Source of the DNA: Beijerinckiaceae bacterium
GTDB lineage: Bacteria; Pseudomonadota; Alphaproteobacteria; Rhizobiales; Beijerinckiaceae
NCBI GenBank assembly: GCA_947455285.1
Contig: CANGOK010000219.1
Span: 1-5,467, forward strand
Direction of reading: 5' to 3'
Length of the DNA stretch: 5,467 nucleotides
The notes under the pieces are model-generated. The model was not told the DNA's origin and made no database searches. It worked only from the letters and a program-made list of their open reading frames with translations. Position numbers and translations under genes: made by a program. Shown in pieces: positions 1 through 5,467 of this stretch; position 1 is the stretch's first letter, and every line of letters begins with the position of its first letter.

Positions 1-75
1 ATGGCGATCTTCGCCTTCGTGGTGATCCTCGCCATGAGCTTCATCGAGAAACGCATGGCGAGGGTCACACGATGA
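1..75 (+). CDS. modB: Molybdate ABC transporter permease, C-terminal end (partial)
   Basis: Only the last 24 codons and the TGA stop are present; the gene begins before the window. The ATG at position 1 is probably an internal methionine. The peptide opens with a hydrophobic stretch (AIFAFVVILAMSFI), consistent with the end of a last transmembrane helix, followed by a basic tail (EKRMARVTR), as expected for the cytoplasmic end of an inner-membrane permease. The identification rests mainly on context: its stop overlaps the start of a ModC-type ATPase in an ATGA arrangement, the usual modB-modC coupling. In the molybdate system ModB forms the membrane channel that takes substrate from periplasmic ModA. 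The fragment is too short to exclude a permease for another oxyanion. Confidence 0.7.
   Translation: MAIFAFVVILAMSFIEKRMARVTR
60..64 (+). promoter_or_regulatory. Ribosome binding site of modC
   Basis: GAGGG lies 7 nt before the ATG at 72, inside the last codons of the upstream permease gene. It supports the start at 72 and translational coupling through the ATGA overlap. Confidence 0.6.
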
Positions 76-1157
76 GCGAGGGCGCCATCATTGCGCGCCT
101 GCGTGAGACGCGCGGCGCCTTCACGCTCGATGCCGCGTTTGAAGCGCCGAGGCGAGGCGTCACGGCGATCTTCGGGCCATCAGGCAGCGGCAAGACGACG
201 GTGCTGCGTTGCATCGCTGGCTTGCATCGCGCTGCTGAAGGCTATGTCAAAATCGCAGATGAGGTCTGGCAGGATGAGCATCGCTTCCGTCCTGCGCATC
301 AAAGACCCATCGGATATGTCTTTCAAGAGGCGAGCCTCTTTTCTCATTTGGATGTGCGCGGCAATCTTCTTTTTGGCGCAAGCGGCGCGAGCGGTGAGGC
401 GCTGCTGAGCTTTGCGCAGGCGGTCGATTTGCTGGGTCTCGAAAAGTTTCTGGATCGCGCGCCCCACAGCCTTTCAGGCGGCGAACGTCAGCGAGTCGCA
501 ATCGGCCGCGCGCTGCTGTCACGCCCGCGACTGTTGCTCATGGATGAGCCACTTTCCGCGCTCGACCGAGCCGCGCGGGAAGAGATCTTGCCATTTCTCG
601 AACAGCTCCACGAACGCGTGTCGCTGCCGATCCTCTATGTGACGCACGACATGGGCGAGGTTGAGCGATTAGCCGATCATATCGTCCTGATGGAGAAGGG
701 CAGGGTGATTGGCGCAGGCCCCTTGGCGGAGATTCAAAGCGATCCGAATCTCCCTCTCATGGGCGCGCGTGACGCTGCTGTGAGCCTTGAGGGCGAGGTT
801 GTAGCTCATGACGCCGCCTACGGGCTTGCGACGCTGGCGGTTGCAGGCGGAAGCTTCACCGTGCCAGCCCGCAGCGCGCTTGTCGGCGAACGACGGCGGC
901 TGCGAATTCTGGCGGGCGATGTGAGTCTTGCGCTCAGCGCACCTGCCGATAGCACCATCGTGAACATACTGCCCGCGCGCATTCTCGACGCGCGCGCCAA
1001 TGGCGATCAAATGACGGTGTTGCTGGGATTGGGCGCCGATGGCGCGGGCGCGCATTTGCTCGCGCGCGTCACGCGTCGTTCGTGGAATCAGCTGTCGCTG
1101 GCGCCGGGCCTCGCCCTGCATGCGCAGGTGAAAGGCGCGGCGCTGGAGCGCCTGTGA
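72..1157 (+). CDS. modC: Molybdate ABC transporter ATP-binding protein ModC
   Basis: This is the cytoplasmic ATPase that would power molybdate import through the ModB permease. The N-terminal ABC domain is complete: Walker A GPSGSGKT at residues 35-42, Q-loop Gln85, signature LSGGERQR at 134-141, Walker B LLLMDEP at 154-160, D-loop SALD at 162-165 and H-loop His192. After about residue 235 a second domain follows. Its end has the TOBE pattern (RILAGDVSLAL, then IVNILPARI), the oxyanion-binding module typical of ModC, and the total of 361 residues fits that family. The start at 72 has a good Shine-Dalgarno and overlaps the preceding stop by ATGA. Related importers for tungstate, sulfate or iron share the ABC domain; the TOBE tail and the permease-ATPase order favour molybdate. 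The stop codon directly abuts the hemF stop on the other strand. Confidence 0.92.
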   Translation: MSEGAIIARLRETRGAFTLDAAFEAPRRGVTAIFGPSGSGKTTVLRCIAGLHRAAEGYVKIADEVWQDEHRFRPAHQRPIGYVFQEASLFSHLDVRGNLLFGASGASGEALLSFAQAVDLLGLEKFLDRAPHSLSGGERQRVAIGRALLSRPRLLLMDEPLSALDRAAREEILPFLEQLHERVSLPILYVTHDMGEVERLADHIVLMEKGRVIGAGPLAEIQSDPNLPLMGARDAAVSLEGEVVAHDAAYGLATLAVAGGSFTVPARSALVGERRRLRILAGDVSLALSAPADSTIVNILPARILDARANGDQMTVLLGLGADGAGAHLLARVTRRSWNQLSLAPGLALHAQVKGAALERL

Positions 1158-1170
1158 TCAGGGCCAGCGC
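1140..1170. terminator. Stem-loop over the abutting modC and hemF stop codons (possible bidirectional terminator)
   Basis: Arms GCGCTGG (1140-1146) and CCAGCGC (1164-1170) pair perfectly over 7 bp. Inside them CCTG (1151-1154) pairs with CAGG (1159-1162) around a TGAT loop, leaving an unpaired AGCG on one side and one G on the other. The structure is centred on TGATCA, which contains both stop codons. Being an inverted repeat it can fold in either transcript. Neither side has a T-run, so it is not a canonical intrinsic terminator. It could instead stabilise 3' ends or slow polymerase. There is no intergenic space for any other terminator. Confidence 0.35.
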
Positions 1171-2066
1171 ACCGTCGGCGGCATGGAGGAGAGGATCGAG
1201 TCCACATTGCCGCCAGTCTTCAGGCCGAAGATCGTGCCGCGATCATAGAGCAGGTTGAACTCCACATAGCGGCCGCGCTGGATTTGCTGCGCTTCCCGCT
1301 GCTCCTGCGTCCACGGCTTCGACATATTGCCGCGCATGATGTCGACATAGCTGCGGATGAAGGTCTCGCTAACGTCTTGGGTGAAAGCGAAATCCGCTTC
1401 CCAAGCGGAGTTGCCAACATCGCCCGCGCTGTTGAGATAATCGTAGAAAATGCCGCCGATGCCGCGCGGCTCGTTGCGGTGCTTGAGGAAGAAATATTCG
1501 TCGCACCAATCCTTGAACTTGCCATAGGGCGCGACAGCGGCATGACGATCGCAAACGCCGCGCATTTCAGCATGGAAGGCGCGCGCGTCGGGGTCTTCCT
1601 GATTGCGCCGGTCCGCCAACACGGGCGTGAGGTCTGCGCCGCCGCCAAACCACGCTTTCGACGTCACCACGAAGCGTGTGTTCATGTGGATGGTCGGCGC
1701 GTTGGGGTTCCAGGGGTGGGCGATGACCGAAATGCCCGAGGCCCAGAAGCGCGGGTCGACATCGGCGCCGGGGATCTGCTTGGCGAATTCGGGGGCGAAG
1801 GTTCCAAACACCGTCGACGTATGCGCGCCCATCTTTTCAAAGACGCGGCCGCGCAGGATGGCCATGCGGCCGCCGCCGCCGGGCGCGCCGGTATGGTCCG
1901 TGCGCGACCATGGCGTGATTTCGAAACGTCCGGGCTCGCTCTGCGCCTCCGGGGCGAAGGGGCCGACGCATTCGCGCTCAAGACCTTCCATCGCCGCGAG
2001 CAGTTTCGCCTGCACGGTTTCGAACCATTCGCGCGCGCGCTGTTTTTGTTCCGCGAAATCCGTCAT
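1158..2066 (-). CDS. hemF: Oxygen-dependent coproporphyrinogen III oxidase
   Basis: This soluble enzyme uses O2 to decarboxylate two propionates of coproporphyrinogen III, giving protoporphyrinogen IX in heme synthesis. Family hallmarks are clear: GAPGGGGRMA near residues 60-69, the region with His117 and His127 (IAHPWNPNAPTIHMNTRF), GGGADLTP at 141-148, the stretch 183-209 containing WCDEYFFLKHR and RGIGGIFYD, and the C-terminal stretch 265-286 starting GRYVEFNL. The 302-residue length matches bacterial HemF. I chose the ATG at 2066 because GAGGG lies 4 nt upstream and the protein then begins MTDFAEQKQ, as family members do. An in-frame ATG at 2132 would add 22 Cys/Gly-rich residues and overlap hemE. 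The gene lies 28 bp downstream of hemE, so it is very likely in the same operon. The oxygen-dependent enzyme points to aerobic growth. Confidence 0.96.
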   Translation of the reverse strand: MTDFAEQKQRAREWFETVQAKLLAAMEGLERECVGPFAPEAQSEPGRFEITPWSRTDHTGAPGGGGRMAILRGRVFEKMGAHTSTVFGTFAPEFAKQIPGADVDPRFWASGISVIAHPWNPNAPTIHMNTRFVVTSKAWFGGGADLTPVLADRRNQEDPDARAFHAEMRGVCDRHAAVAPYGKFKDWCDEYFFLKHRNEPRGIGGIFYDYLNSAGDVGNSAWEADFAFTQDVSETFIRSYVDIMRGNMSKPWTQEQREAQQIQRGRYVEFNLLYDRGTIFGLKTGGNVDSILSSMPPTVRWP

Positions 2067-2070
2067 CTGA

Positions 2071-2075
2071 CCCTC
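2071..2075 (-). promoter_or_regulatory. Ribosome binding site deciding the hemF start
   Basis: On the minus strand GAGGG precedes the ATG at 2066 by 4 nt, within the 28-bp hemE-hemF gap. It favours the 302-residue HemF over the longer reading from 2132. Confidence 0.6.
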
Positions 2076-2094
2076 ACATCCTCTGTCGTCGGCT

Positions 2095-3132
2095 TCAGGC
2101 GCCGCGCACCCGCCGCAGCAATTGCTCGACATGGGCTATGGGGGTTTCGGGCAGGATTCCATGACCTAGATTAAAGATATGCGGCCGGCCGGCGAATGCG
2201 CTGAGGATTCTGTCCGCCGCCTCATCGAGCCCGCGCCCGCCGCTCAAGAGGGCGATGGGGTCGAGATTGCCTTGCAGGGTCACGCCTTTGGGGACCTCGC
2301 GGGCCGCCCAGTCGGGATCGACCGAGGTGTCGAGGCCAAGGCCCCGCAGGTCGGGCATGGCCGCGAACTGCTGGAGATGCGATGTGGCGCCGCGCGGGAA
2401 GGCGATGATCCGCGCTTGGGGCTCCTGCGCGCGCACCTTTTCGATGATGGCGCGCACGGGGGCGAGACACCAGCGCTCGAATTCCGCCACCGGCAGGACG
2501 CCCGACCAGCTATCGAAGATCTGCACCGCCTGCGCCCCGGCGCGGATCTGGCGCACTAGATAATCAGCCGACACATCGACCAGCCTGTCGATGATCGCCT
2601 GAAAAAGCTCGGGCTGCTGATAGGCGAAGCGCCTGGTCGGCGCCTGGTCGGGCGTGCCGCGCCCCGCGATCATATAGGTCGCGACCGTCCAGGGGGCGCC
2701 GCAAAAGCCGATCAGCGCAGTCTCGGACGGCAGCGCCGCGCGTACCTGCCCAACGGTCTCCAGCACCTTGCCGATGCGCTCCATGTCGAGTTCGATGCGC
2801 AGGGCGTCGAAATCGGCCTGCGTCGCGATGGGGGTCAGGCGCGGGCCCTCGCCGGTCTCAAAGCCGACCTTCTGGCCAAGCGCGTCGGGGATCACGAGAA
2901 TGTCGCTGAAGAGGATCGCCGCGTCGAAGCCAAAGCGCCGGATCGGCTGCAGGGTGGCCTCCACCGCCAGCTTCGGCGTGTAGCAGAAATGCAGGAATGA
3001 GGGCGCCTGCGCCCGGATCTCGCGATATTCCGGCAGATAGCGTCCGGCCTGCCGCATGAGCCACATGGGCGGAACCGCGGCTGCGGCGCCATCGAGCGTG
3101 GCGAGAAACTTGTTCGGAGCGGGATTGTTCAT
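2095..3132 (-). CDS. hemE: Uroporphyrinogen decarboxylase
   Basis: HemE removes the four acetate carboxyls of uroporphyrinogen III to give coproporphyrinogen III, the substrate of HemF encoded just downstream. Signatures seen: WLMRQAGRYLPEYR at residues 24-37, FDAAILFSDIL at 69-79 with Asp77 at the place of the catalytic aspartate, GFCGAPWTVATYM at 142-154 with the conserved Tyr153, and NLGHGILPETP at 321-331 with the conserved His324. At 345 residues it has the usual family length, and no key residue is missing. The start at 3132 gives a normal short N-terminus (MNNPAPNKFL) before the first motif, although the Shine-Dalgarno is weak. The enzyme is cytosolic and cofactor-free. It lies 75 bp downstream of idi and 28 bp upstream of hemF, all on the minus strand. 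Confidence 0.97.
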   Translation of the reverse strand: MNNPAPNKFLATLDGAAAAVPPMWLMRQAGRYLPEYREIRAQAPSFLHFCYTPKLAVEATLQPIRRFGFDAAILFSDILVIPDALGQKVGFETGEGPRLTPIATQADFDALRIELDMERIGKVLETVGQVRAALPSETALIGFCGAPWTVATYMIAGRGTPDQAPTRRFAYQQPELFQAIIDRLVDVSADYLVRQIRAGAQAVQIFDSWSGVLPVAEFERWCLAPVRAIIEKVRAQEPQARIIAFPRGATSHLQQFAAMPDLRGLGLDTSVDPDWAAREVPKGVTLQGNLDPIALLSGGRGLDEAADRILSAFAGRPHIFNLGHGILPETPIAHVEQLLRRVRGA

Positions 3133-3207
3133 GGGACCGTCTGGGTTCGGGCAGGCGCGGTTACATAAGCGCGAAGCCCCGCCAGCCGCAACCAGCTTCG
3201 AGACGGC

Positions 3208-3813
3208 TCAGCCGACGAGGGGGGCGAACAGCCTTTCCCCGAAGGTCGCCACGTAATGCCGGAACCAATAGGCGTAATTCTGCGGATTTTCGGCGATATT
3301 CGCCTGCAGATCGTCATAGGCGACCCATGCGACTTCGCTGACCTCTGCAGGGTCGGGCCTGATGTCGCCCTGATGCCGTCCGACGAAGAGATGAACCAGC
3401 TCGTCCTCGATGAGGCCTGAGCCTACATCCGCCCGGTAGTGGGTGCGGGCGAAAGGGGTGAGCGGGCAGGAGAAGCCCAGCTCCTCGGGCAGGCGCCGCA
3501 GGGCGGCTGCATCCGTGGCCTCGTCGGGGCGGGGATGGGAGCAGCAGGCGTTGGCCCAAAGGCCTGCCGAATGATATTTGCCCGCCGCCCGGCGTTGCAG
3601 CAGCATCCGGCCCGCGCTGTCCAAGACGCAAATGGACACCGCGCGATGGAGTTGGCCCAGCCGATGCGCCTCCAGTTTGCCGGCGCGGCCGATCTCTCGG
3701 TCGTCGAGATCGACGAGGATCACCTGTTCGAGCGCATCATCCATGAGGGGTCCATCAATCGCGGCCAACGAGGTCGCGTCGCCATTGTAGGGAATACGCG
3801 GAGCGGGGGCCAT
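3208..3813 (-). CDS. idi: Isopentenyl-diphosphate delta-isomerase, type 1 (Nudix fold)
   Basis: The enzyme interconverts isopentenyl diphosphate and dimethylallyl diphosphate, the C5 units for quinones, carotenoids, hopanoids and prenylated tetrapyrroles. Numbered from the 201-residue reading, it shows KLEAHRLGQLHRAVS (46-60, metal-ligand histidines), KYHSAGLW (79-86), NACCSHPRP (88-96) with the probable catalytic Cys91 and ligand His93, a Nudix-like segment LRRLPEELGF (105-114), and IEDELVHLFVG (135-145) with Glu136 and Glu138 at the metal/catalytic glutamate positions. The metal-independent FMN type 2 enzyme looks quite different. The start is uncertain: ATG 3813 gives a 23-residue unconserved extension, whereas ATG 3744 gives 178 residues (MDDALEQVILVD), closer to the usual length. 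Neither has a strong Shine-Dalgarno. It is first in the idi-hemE-hemF run. Type 1 Idi is patchy in bacteria that use the MEP pathway and is common in phototrophs. Confidence 0.93.
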   Translation of the reverse strand: MAPAPRIPYNGDATSLAAIDGPLMDDALEQVILVDLDDREIGRAGKLEAHRLGQLHRAVSICVLDSAGRMLLQRRAAGKYHSAGLWANACCSHPRPDEATDAAALRRLPEELGFSCPLTPFARTHYRADVGSGLIEDELVHLFVGRHQGDIRPDPAEVSEVAWVAYDDLQANIAENPQNYAYWFRHYVATFGERLFAPLVG

Positions 3814-4033
3814 CGGATCCCGCGCCAGCCGAAAGGGTGAGGATGGGACGGGAAAGCGGGCCGGATATGCCCCAAACGGGAACCGTGGGGATCACGCATC
3901 TTCAAGACACGGTGATCGCGCGAAATTTATTACACTTATTATCGTTTCCATTTCATTGTCTGGTGAAGGTTCGAACGGCGCGAAGCATGGATTGAAGCCG
4001 TGCCGGAGGGCTTATTGGAGTTGTGCTGAAGCC
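3814..4033. promoter_or_regulatory. Divergent intergenic region between idi and the exported-protein gene
   Basis: The region holds no credible gene. Both flanking genes are transcribed away from it, so it must contain or follow their promoters. Positions 3921-3955 are about three quarters A/T in otherwise GC-rich DNA and include TTATTAT (3936-3942). No -35 element with correct spacing to it can be recognised on either strand. A GATCAC (3890-3895) and GTGATC (3912-3917) inverted pair separated by 16 nt lies beside the AT-rich block. An in-frame ATG at 3956 extends the downstream reading frame, but the signal peptide at 4034 argues against its use. Confidence 0.4.
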
Positions 4034-4378
4034 ATGAAGTCATTTGCCATAGCCTCTCTGGCGCTGCTCGGCGCGAGCATGCTCCCGGCCCATGCGGCCG
4101 ATACAGCCATGTTCTGCAAGGCGACGAAGAAAGACCTCTTCGCGCCGGAAGCATTCTCCGTTGTGCTCCGGGGCGACAAGATCGCCTACATGAACGACGC
4201 GAACGCGTTTTTCGTAAATTATCGCATCAAATTCGAGCGTGGGCCGGAGATTTTGGCCGAAGCCGTCCACGACAATGGCGAGGTTCTGTTCCAGATCTAT
4301 TTCATCAACAAATTCGTGACGATGAATTTCGCAGGCGGCGCCAAGGGGAATTACGCCTGCAGCTCAACCGCCATCTGA
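4034..4378 (+). CDS. Small predicted exported protein of unknown function
   Basis: I do not recognise the family. The 114-residue product starts with a classical Sec signal peptide: a lysine at position 2, a hydrophobic core (FAIASLALLGASML) and a PAHA|AD cleavage site after Ala21. The mature protein would have about 93 residues and be periplasmic or secreted. It has only two cysteines, Cys28 near the new N-terminus and Cys109 near the C-terminus, which could form one disulfide tying the ends together. Between them the chain alternates short hydrophobic and aromatic segments (FSVVLRGDKIAYM, NAFFVNYRIKFE, VLFQIYFINKFVTMNF), suggesting a small beta-rich domain. The start was chosen by the signal peptide; the frame is open upstream with another ATG at 3956, which would place 26 polar residues before it. 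GGAG at 4017-4020 is 13 nt from the start, rather far. It is probably monocistronic. Confidence 0.75.
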   Translation: MKSFAIASLALLGASMLPAHAADTAMFCKATKKDLFAPEAFSVVLRGDKIAYMNDANAFFVNYRIKFERGPEILAEAVHDNGEVLFQIYFINKFVTMNFAGGAKGNYACSSTAI

Positions 4379-4468
4379 GAGTGTCGACATTCGCGTGCTT
4401 GGCCTGATGCGTGACCTGACGTAAGGGTCGCTCACTAGGAAGGCACATCGCGAATCACTTAGCGAATC
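4379..4468. other. Short intergenic region before the TPR-methyltransferase gene
   Basis: This 90-bp spacer contains an 8-bp palindrome TGTCGACA (4382-4389) just after the upstream stop and a weak inverted pair GTGACC / GGTC-GC-TCAC around 4411-4435. It also has an AGGAAGG (4437-4443) too far from the next start to act as its ribosome site. There is no clear intrinsic terminator with a T-run and no confident promoter. Confidence 0.3.
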
Positions 4469-4469
4469 A
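4450..4469 (+). repeat. Two direct copies of GCGAATCA, 12-bp period
   Basis: GCGAATCA occurs at 4450-4457 and again at 4462-4469, immediately before or overlapping the possible ATG at 4469. The two exact 8-mers are separated by CTTA. The spacing is close to one helical turn, so a regulator site is conceivable, but a chance duplication of this length cannot be excluded. Confidence 0.35.
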
Positions 4470-5467
4470 TGCGCCCCCGACCCAAAGCGACAGGGCTTCT
4501 CGTGGCGCAGAATGAAACGACGCAGGCCAACGACAACCTCCCCTTTGACGGTTCGTTCGAGGCGTCAGAAGACACGCTAGACGCTGATGTGGGTGGCGAC
4601 ACCGCCGGCGCAGCCAATCCTCATCGCTCTGCGCCGCACGAAGGCCAGTATCATCTTGGCGTAGCGCTCCACCATCTGGGGCAGCATGAACGTGCGGTCG
4701 AACTTTTGCGCGCCTGCGTCGCTGAAAGTGGCGGGCGCATCGATTGGGCCAACAAACTCGGCAATATCCTCACCGCGCAGGGACGCTTCGCCCAGGCGGC
4801 GGAGGTCTTTGGTCAGGCTGTCGAGAAGGCGCCGAAGAACGCTCAGCTCTGGACCAATCTTGGCGCAGCGCGGGATCGGTCAGGAGACTTTCCGGGAGCC
4901 GAAAAGGCCTATCAGACCGCCATTTCCTTGCAGCCTCATTCGCAGGAAGCCTACCAGCTGTTATCCGCCCTCTATGCCGGTCGGAACATGGAGCTTGAGG
5001 CGGTCCGAGCCTATTGCGCGGGCTATATCGTCGCCCCGCGCGAAACGACGACGCCCTATCTTCTGGGCAAGGCCTATTATGTGCTGGAGCGTTTCGACGA
5101 GGCTGCCGAAGTCTATCGCCTCTGGAAAGAAGCTGAGCCTAATAACCCCGTGCCAGCCCATCTCTTCGCTGCATGCTCGCGCGGCGATGTTCCCGATCGT
5201 TGCTCGGACGATTATGTTAACGTGACCTTCGATGAATACGCCGGTCATTTCGAAAGCAAGCTAAGCCATCTCGATTATTGCGGGCCAGCTTTGCTCGTAC
5301 GATTGATGGGCCTTCATTTTGAGGCGGAAGCGACATTAAATGTGCTCGACGCAGGTTGCGGCACAGGTCTTTGCGCGCCGATCTTGCGGCCCTATGCGAA
5401 GATTTTGACTGGCGTCGATCTTTCAGGATCCATGTTGGAGATCGCTGAACAGCGCGGCCTTTATGAA
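4469..5467 (+). CDS. TPR-repeat protein with C-terminal SAM-dependent methyltransferase domain (3' partial)
   Basis: This open frame has no stop before the window edge, giving 333 codons. Residues 1-55 are polar and acidic, probably disordered. Residues 58-227 form about five TPR-like units, with motifs such as LGVALHHLGQHERAVELL, LGNILTAQGRFAQAAEVF, LGAARDRSGDFPGAEKAY, LSALYAGRNMELEAVRAY and LGKAYYVLERFDEAAEVY. A linker DDYVNVTFDEYAGHFESKL (247-265) leads into a class I methyltransferase: motif I VLDAGCGTG at 292-300 and the acidic strand TGVDLSGSML at 314-323. The same architecture occurs in the predicted TPR-methyltransferase group COG4976; its substrate is unknown. A TAG at 4460-4462 closes the frame upstream. 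GTG at 4502 is an alternative start with AGGG 6 nt before it and may be the true one. The rest of the catalytic domain is missing because of the window edge. Confidence 0.85.
   Translation, partial: MRPRPKATGLLVAQNETTQANDNLPFDGSFEASEDTLDADVGGDTAGAANPHRSAPHEGQYHLGVALHHLGQHERAVELLRACVAESGGRIDWANKLGNILTAQGRFAQAAEVFGQAVEKAPKNAQLWTNLGAARDRSGDFPGAEKAYQTAISLQPHSQEAYQLLSALYAGRNMELEAVRAYCAGYIVAPRETTTPYLLGKAYYVLERFDEAAEVYRLWKEAEPNNPVPAHLFAACSRGDVPDRCSDDYVNVTFDEYAGHFESKLSHLDYCGPALLVRLMGLHFEAEATLNVLDAGCGTGLCAPILRPYAKILTGVDLSGSMLEIAEQRGLYE
4492..4495 (+). promoter_or_regulatory. Possible ribosome binding site for the alternative GTG start at 4502
   Basis: AGGG lies 6 nt before the GTG at 4502, in frame with the TPR-methyltransferase. 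The ATG at 4469 has no comparable purine-rich site at normal distance, so the shorter start (removing 11 residues) is a real possibility. Confidence 0.35.

Noticed and set aside
2067..2132. 22-codon upstream extension of hemF starting at the ATG at 2132
   Set aside because: It would overlap the end of hemE, adds an atypical Cys/Gly-rich leader, and a good ribosome site precedes the internal ATG at 2066.
1284..2174. Long 296-codon plus-strand reading frame opposite hemF
   Set aside because: It lies antisense to a gene with complete HemF motifs, has no recognisable domain and is rich in Ala/Arg. It is a typical shadow frame of GC-rich coding DNA.
3439..3840. 133-codon plus-strand frame opposite idi
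   Set aside because: It is antisense to a gene with intact IPP isomerase active-site motifs and has a low-complexity Ala/Gly/Arg composition.
3956..4033. ATG at 3956 as the start of the exported protein
   Set aside because: It would put 26 polar residues ahead of a textbook signal peptide; the ATG at 4034 places the signal peptide at the true N-terminus.
4411..4435. Possible terminator hairpin after the exported-protein gene
   Set aside because: Only short broken arms (GTGA/TCAC or GACC/GGTC) can pair, and no T-run follows; the evidence is too weak to call.
4686..5225. 179-codon plus-strand frame within the TPR-methyltransferase
   Set aside because: Its translation is Arg/Ser/Pro-rich with no motif, while the other frame reads through TPR repeats and a SAM-binding motif without a stop to the window end.
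4961..5248. 95-codon minus-strand frame opposite the TPR region
   Set aside because: It is antisense to well-supported coding sequence and has no recognisable features.

Overview
The window is GC-rich, gene-dense chromosomal DNA. Gene content, codon choice and tight gene packing suggest an alphaproteobacterium, perhaps of the Hyphomicrobiales (Beijerinckiaceae or Methylocystaceae-like). This assignment is inference from general features; no marker gene was compared. I see no insertion sequence, integrase, CRISPR array, rRNA or tRNA.

Layout. (1) Positions 1-1157, plus strand: the last 24 codons of a probable molybdate ABC permease (modB), coupled by an ATGA overlap to a complete modC ATPase. 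(2) Positions 1158-3813, minus strand, read right to left: idi (isopentenyl-diphosphate isomerase type 1), hemE (uroporphyrinogen decarboxylase) and hemF (oxygen-dependent coproporphyrinogen III oxidase). modC and hemF converge with their stop codons directly abutting, and a stem-loop is centred on the junction. (3) Positions 3814-4033: a divergent intergenic region with an AT-rich block that probably carries promoters for idi and for the gene to the right. (4) Positions 4034-4378, plus strand: a small predicted exported protein of unknown function. (5) From about 4469 or 4502 to the window end, plus strand: a gene with five TPR-like repeats followed by a class I SAM-dependent methyltransferase domain, cut off by the window edge.

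How the genes fit together. ModB and ModC would import molybdate for molybdoenzymes. HemE and HemF carry out two successive steps from uroporphyrinogen III to protoporphyrinogen IX. Idi balances IPP and DMAPP for isoprenoids. Tetrapyrrole and isoprenoid supply meet in heme o/a, quinones and, in phototrophs, bacteriochlorophyll, so co-transcription of idi, hemE and hemF is plausible but not proven. The window is mostly ordinary housekeeping DNA. The least explained parts are the small exported protein, the TPR-methyltransferase and the stem-loop over the convergent stop codons.
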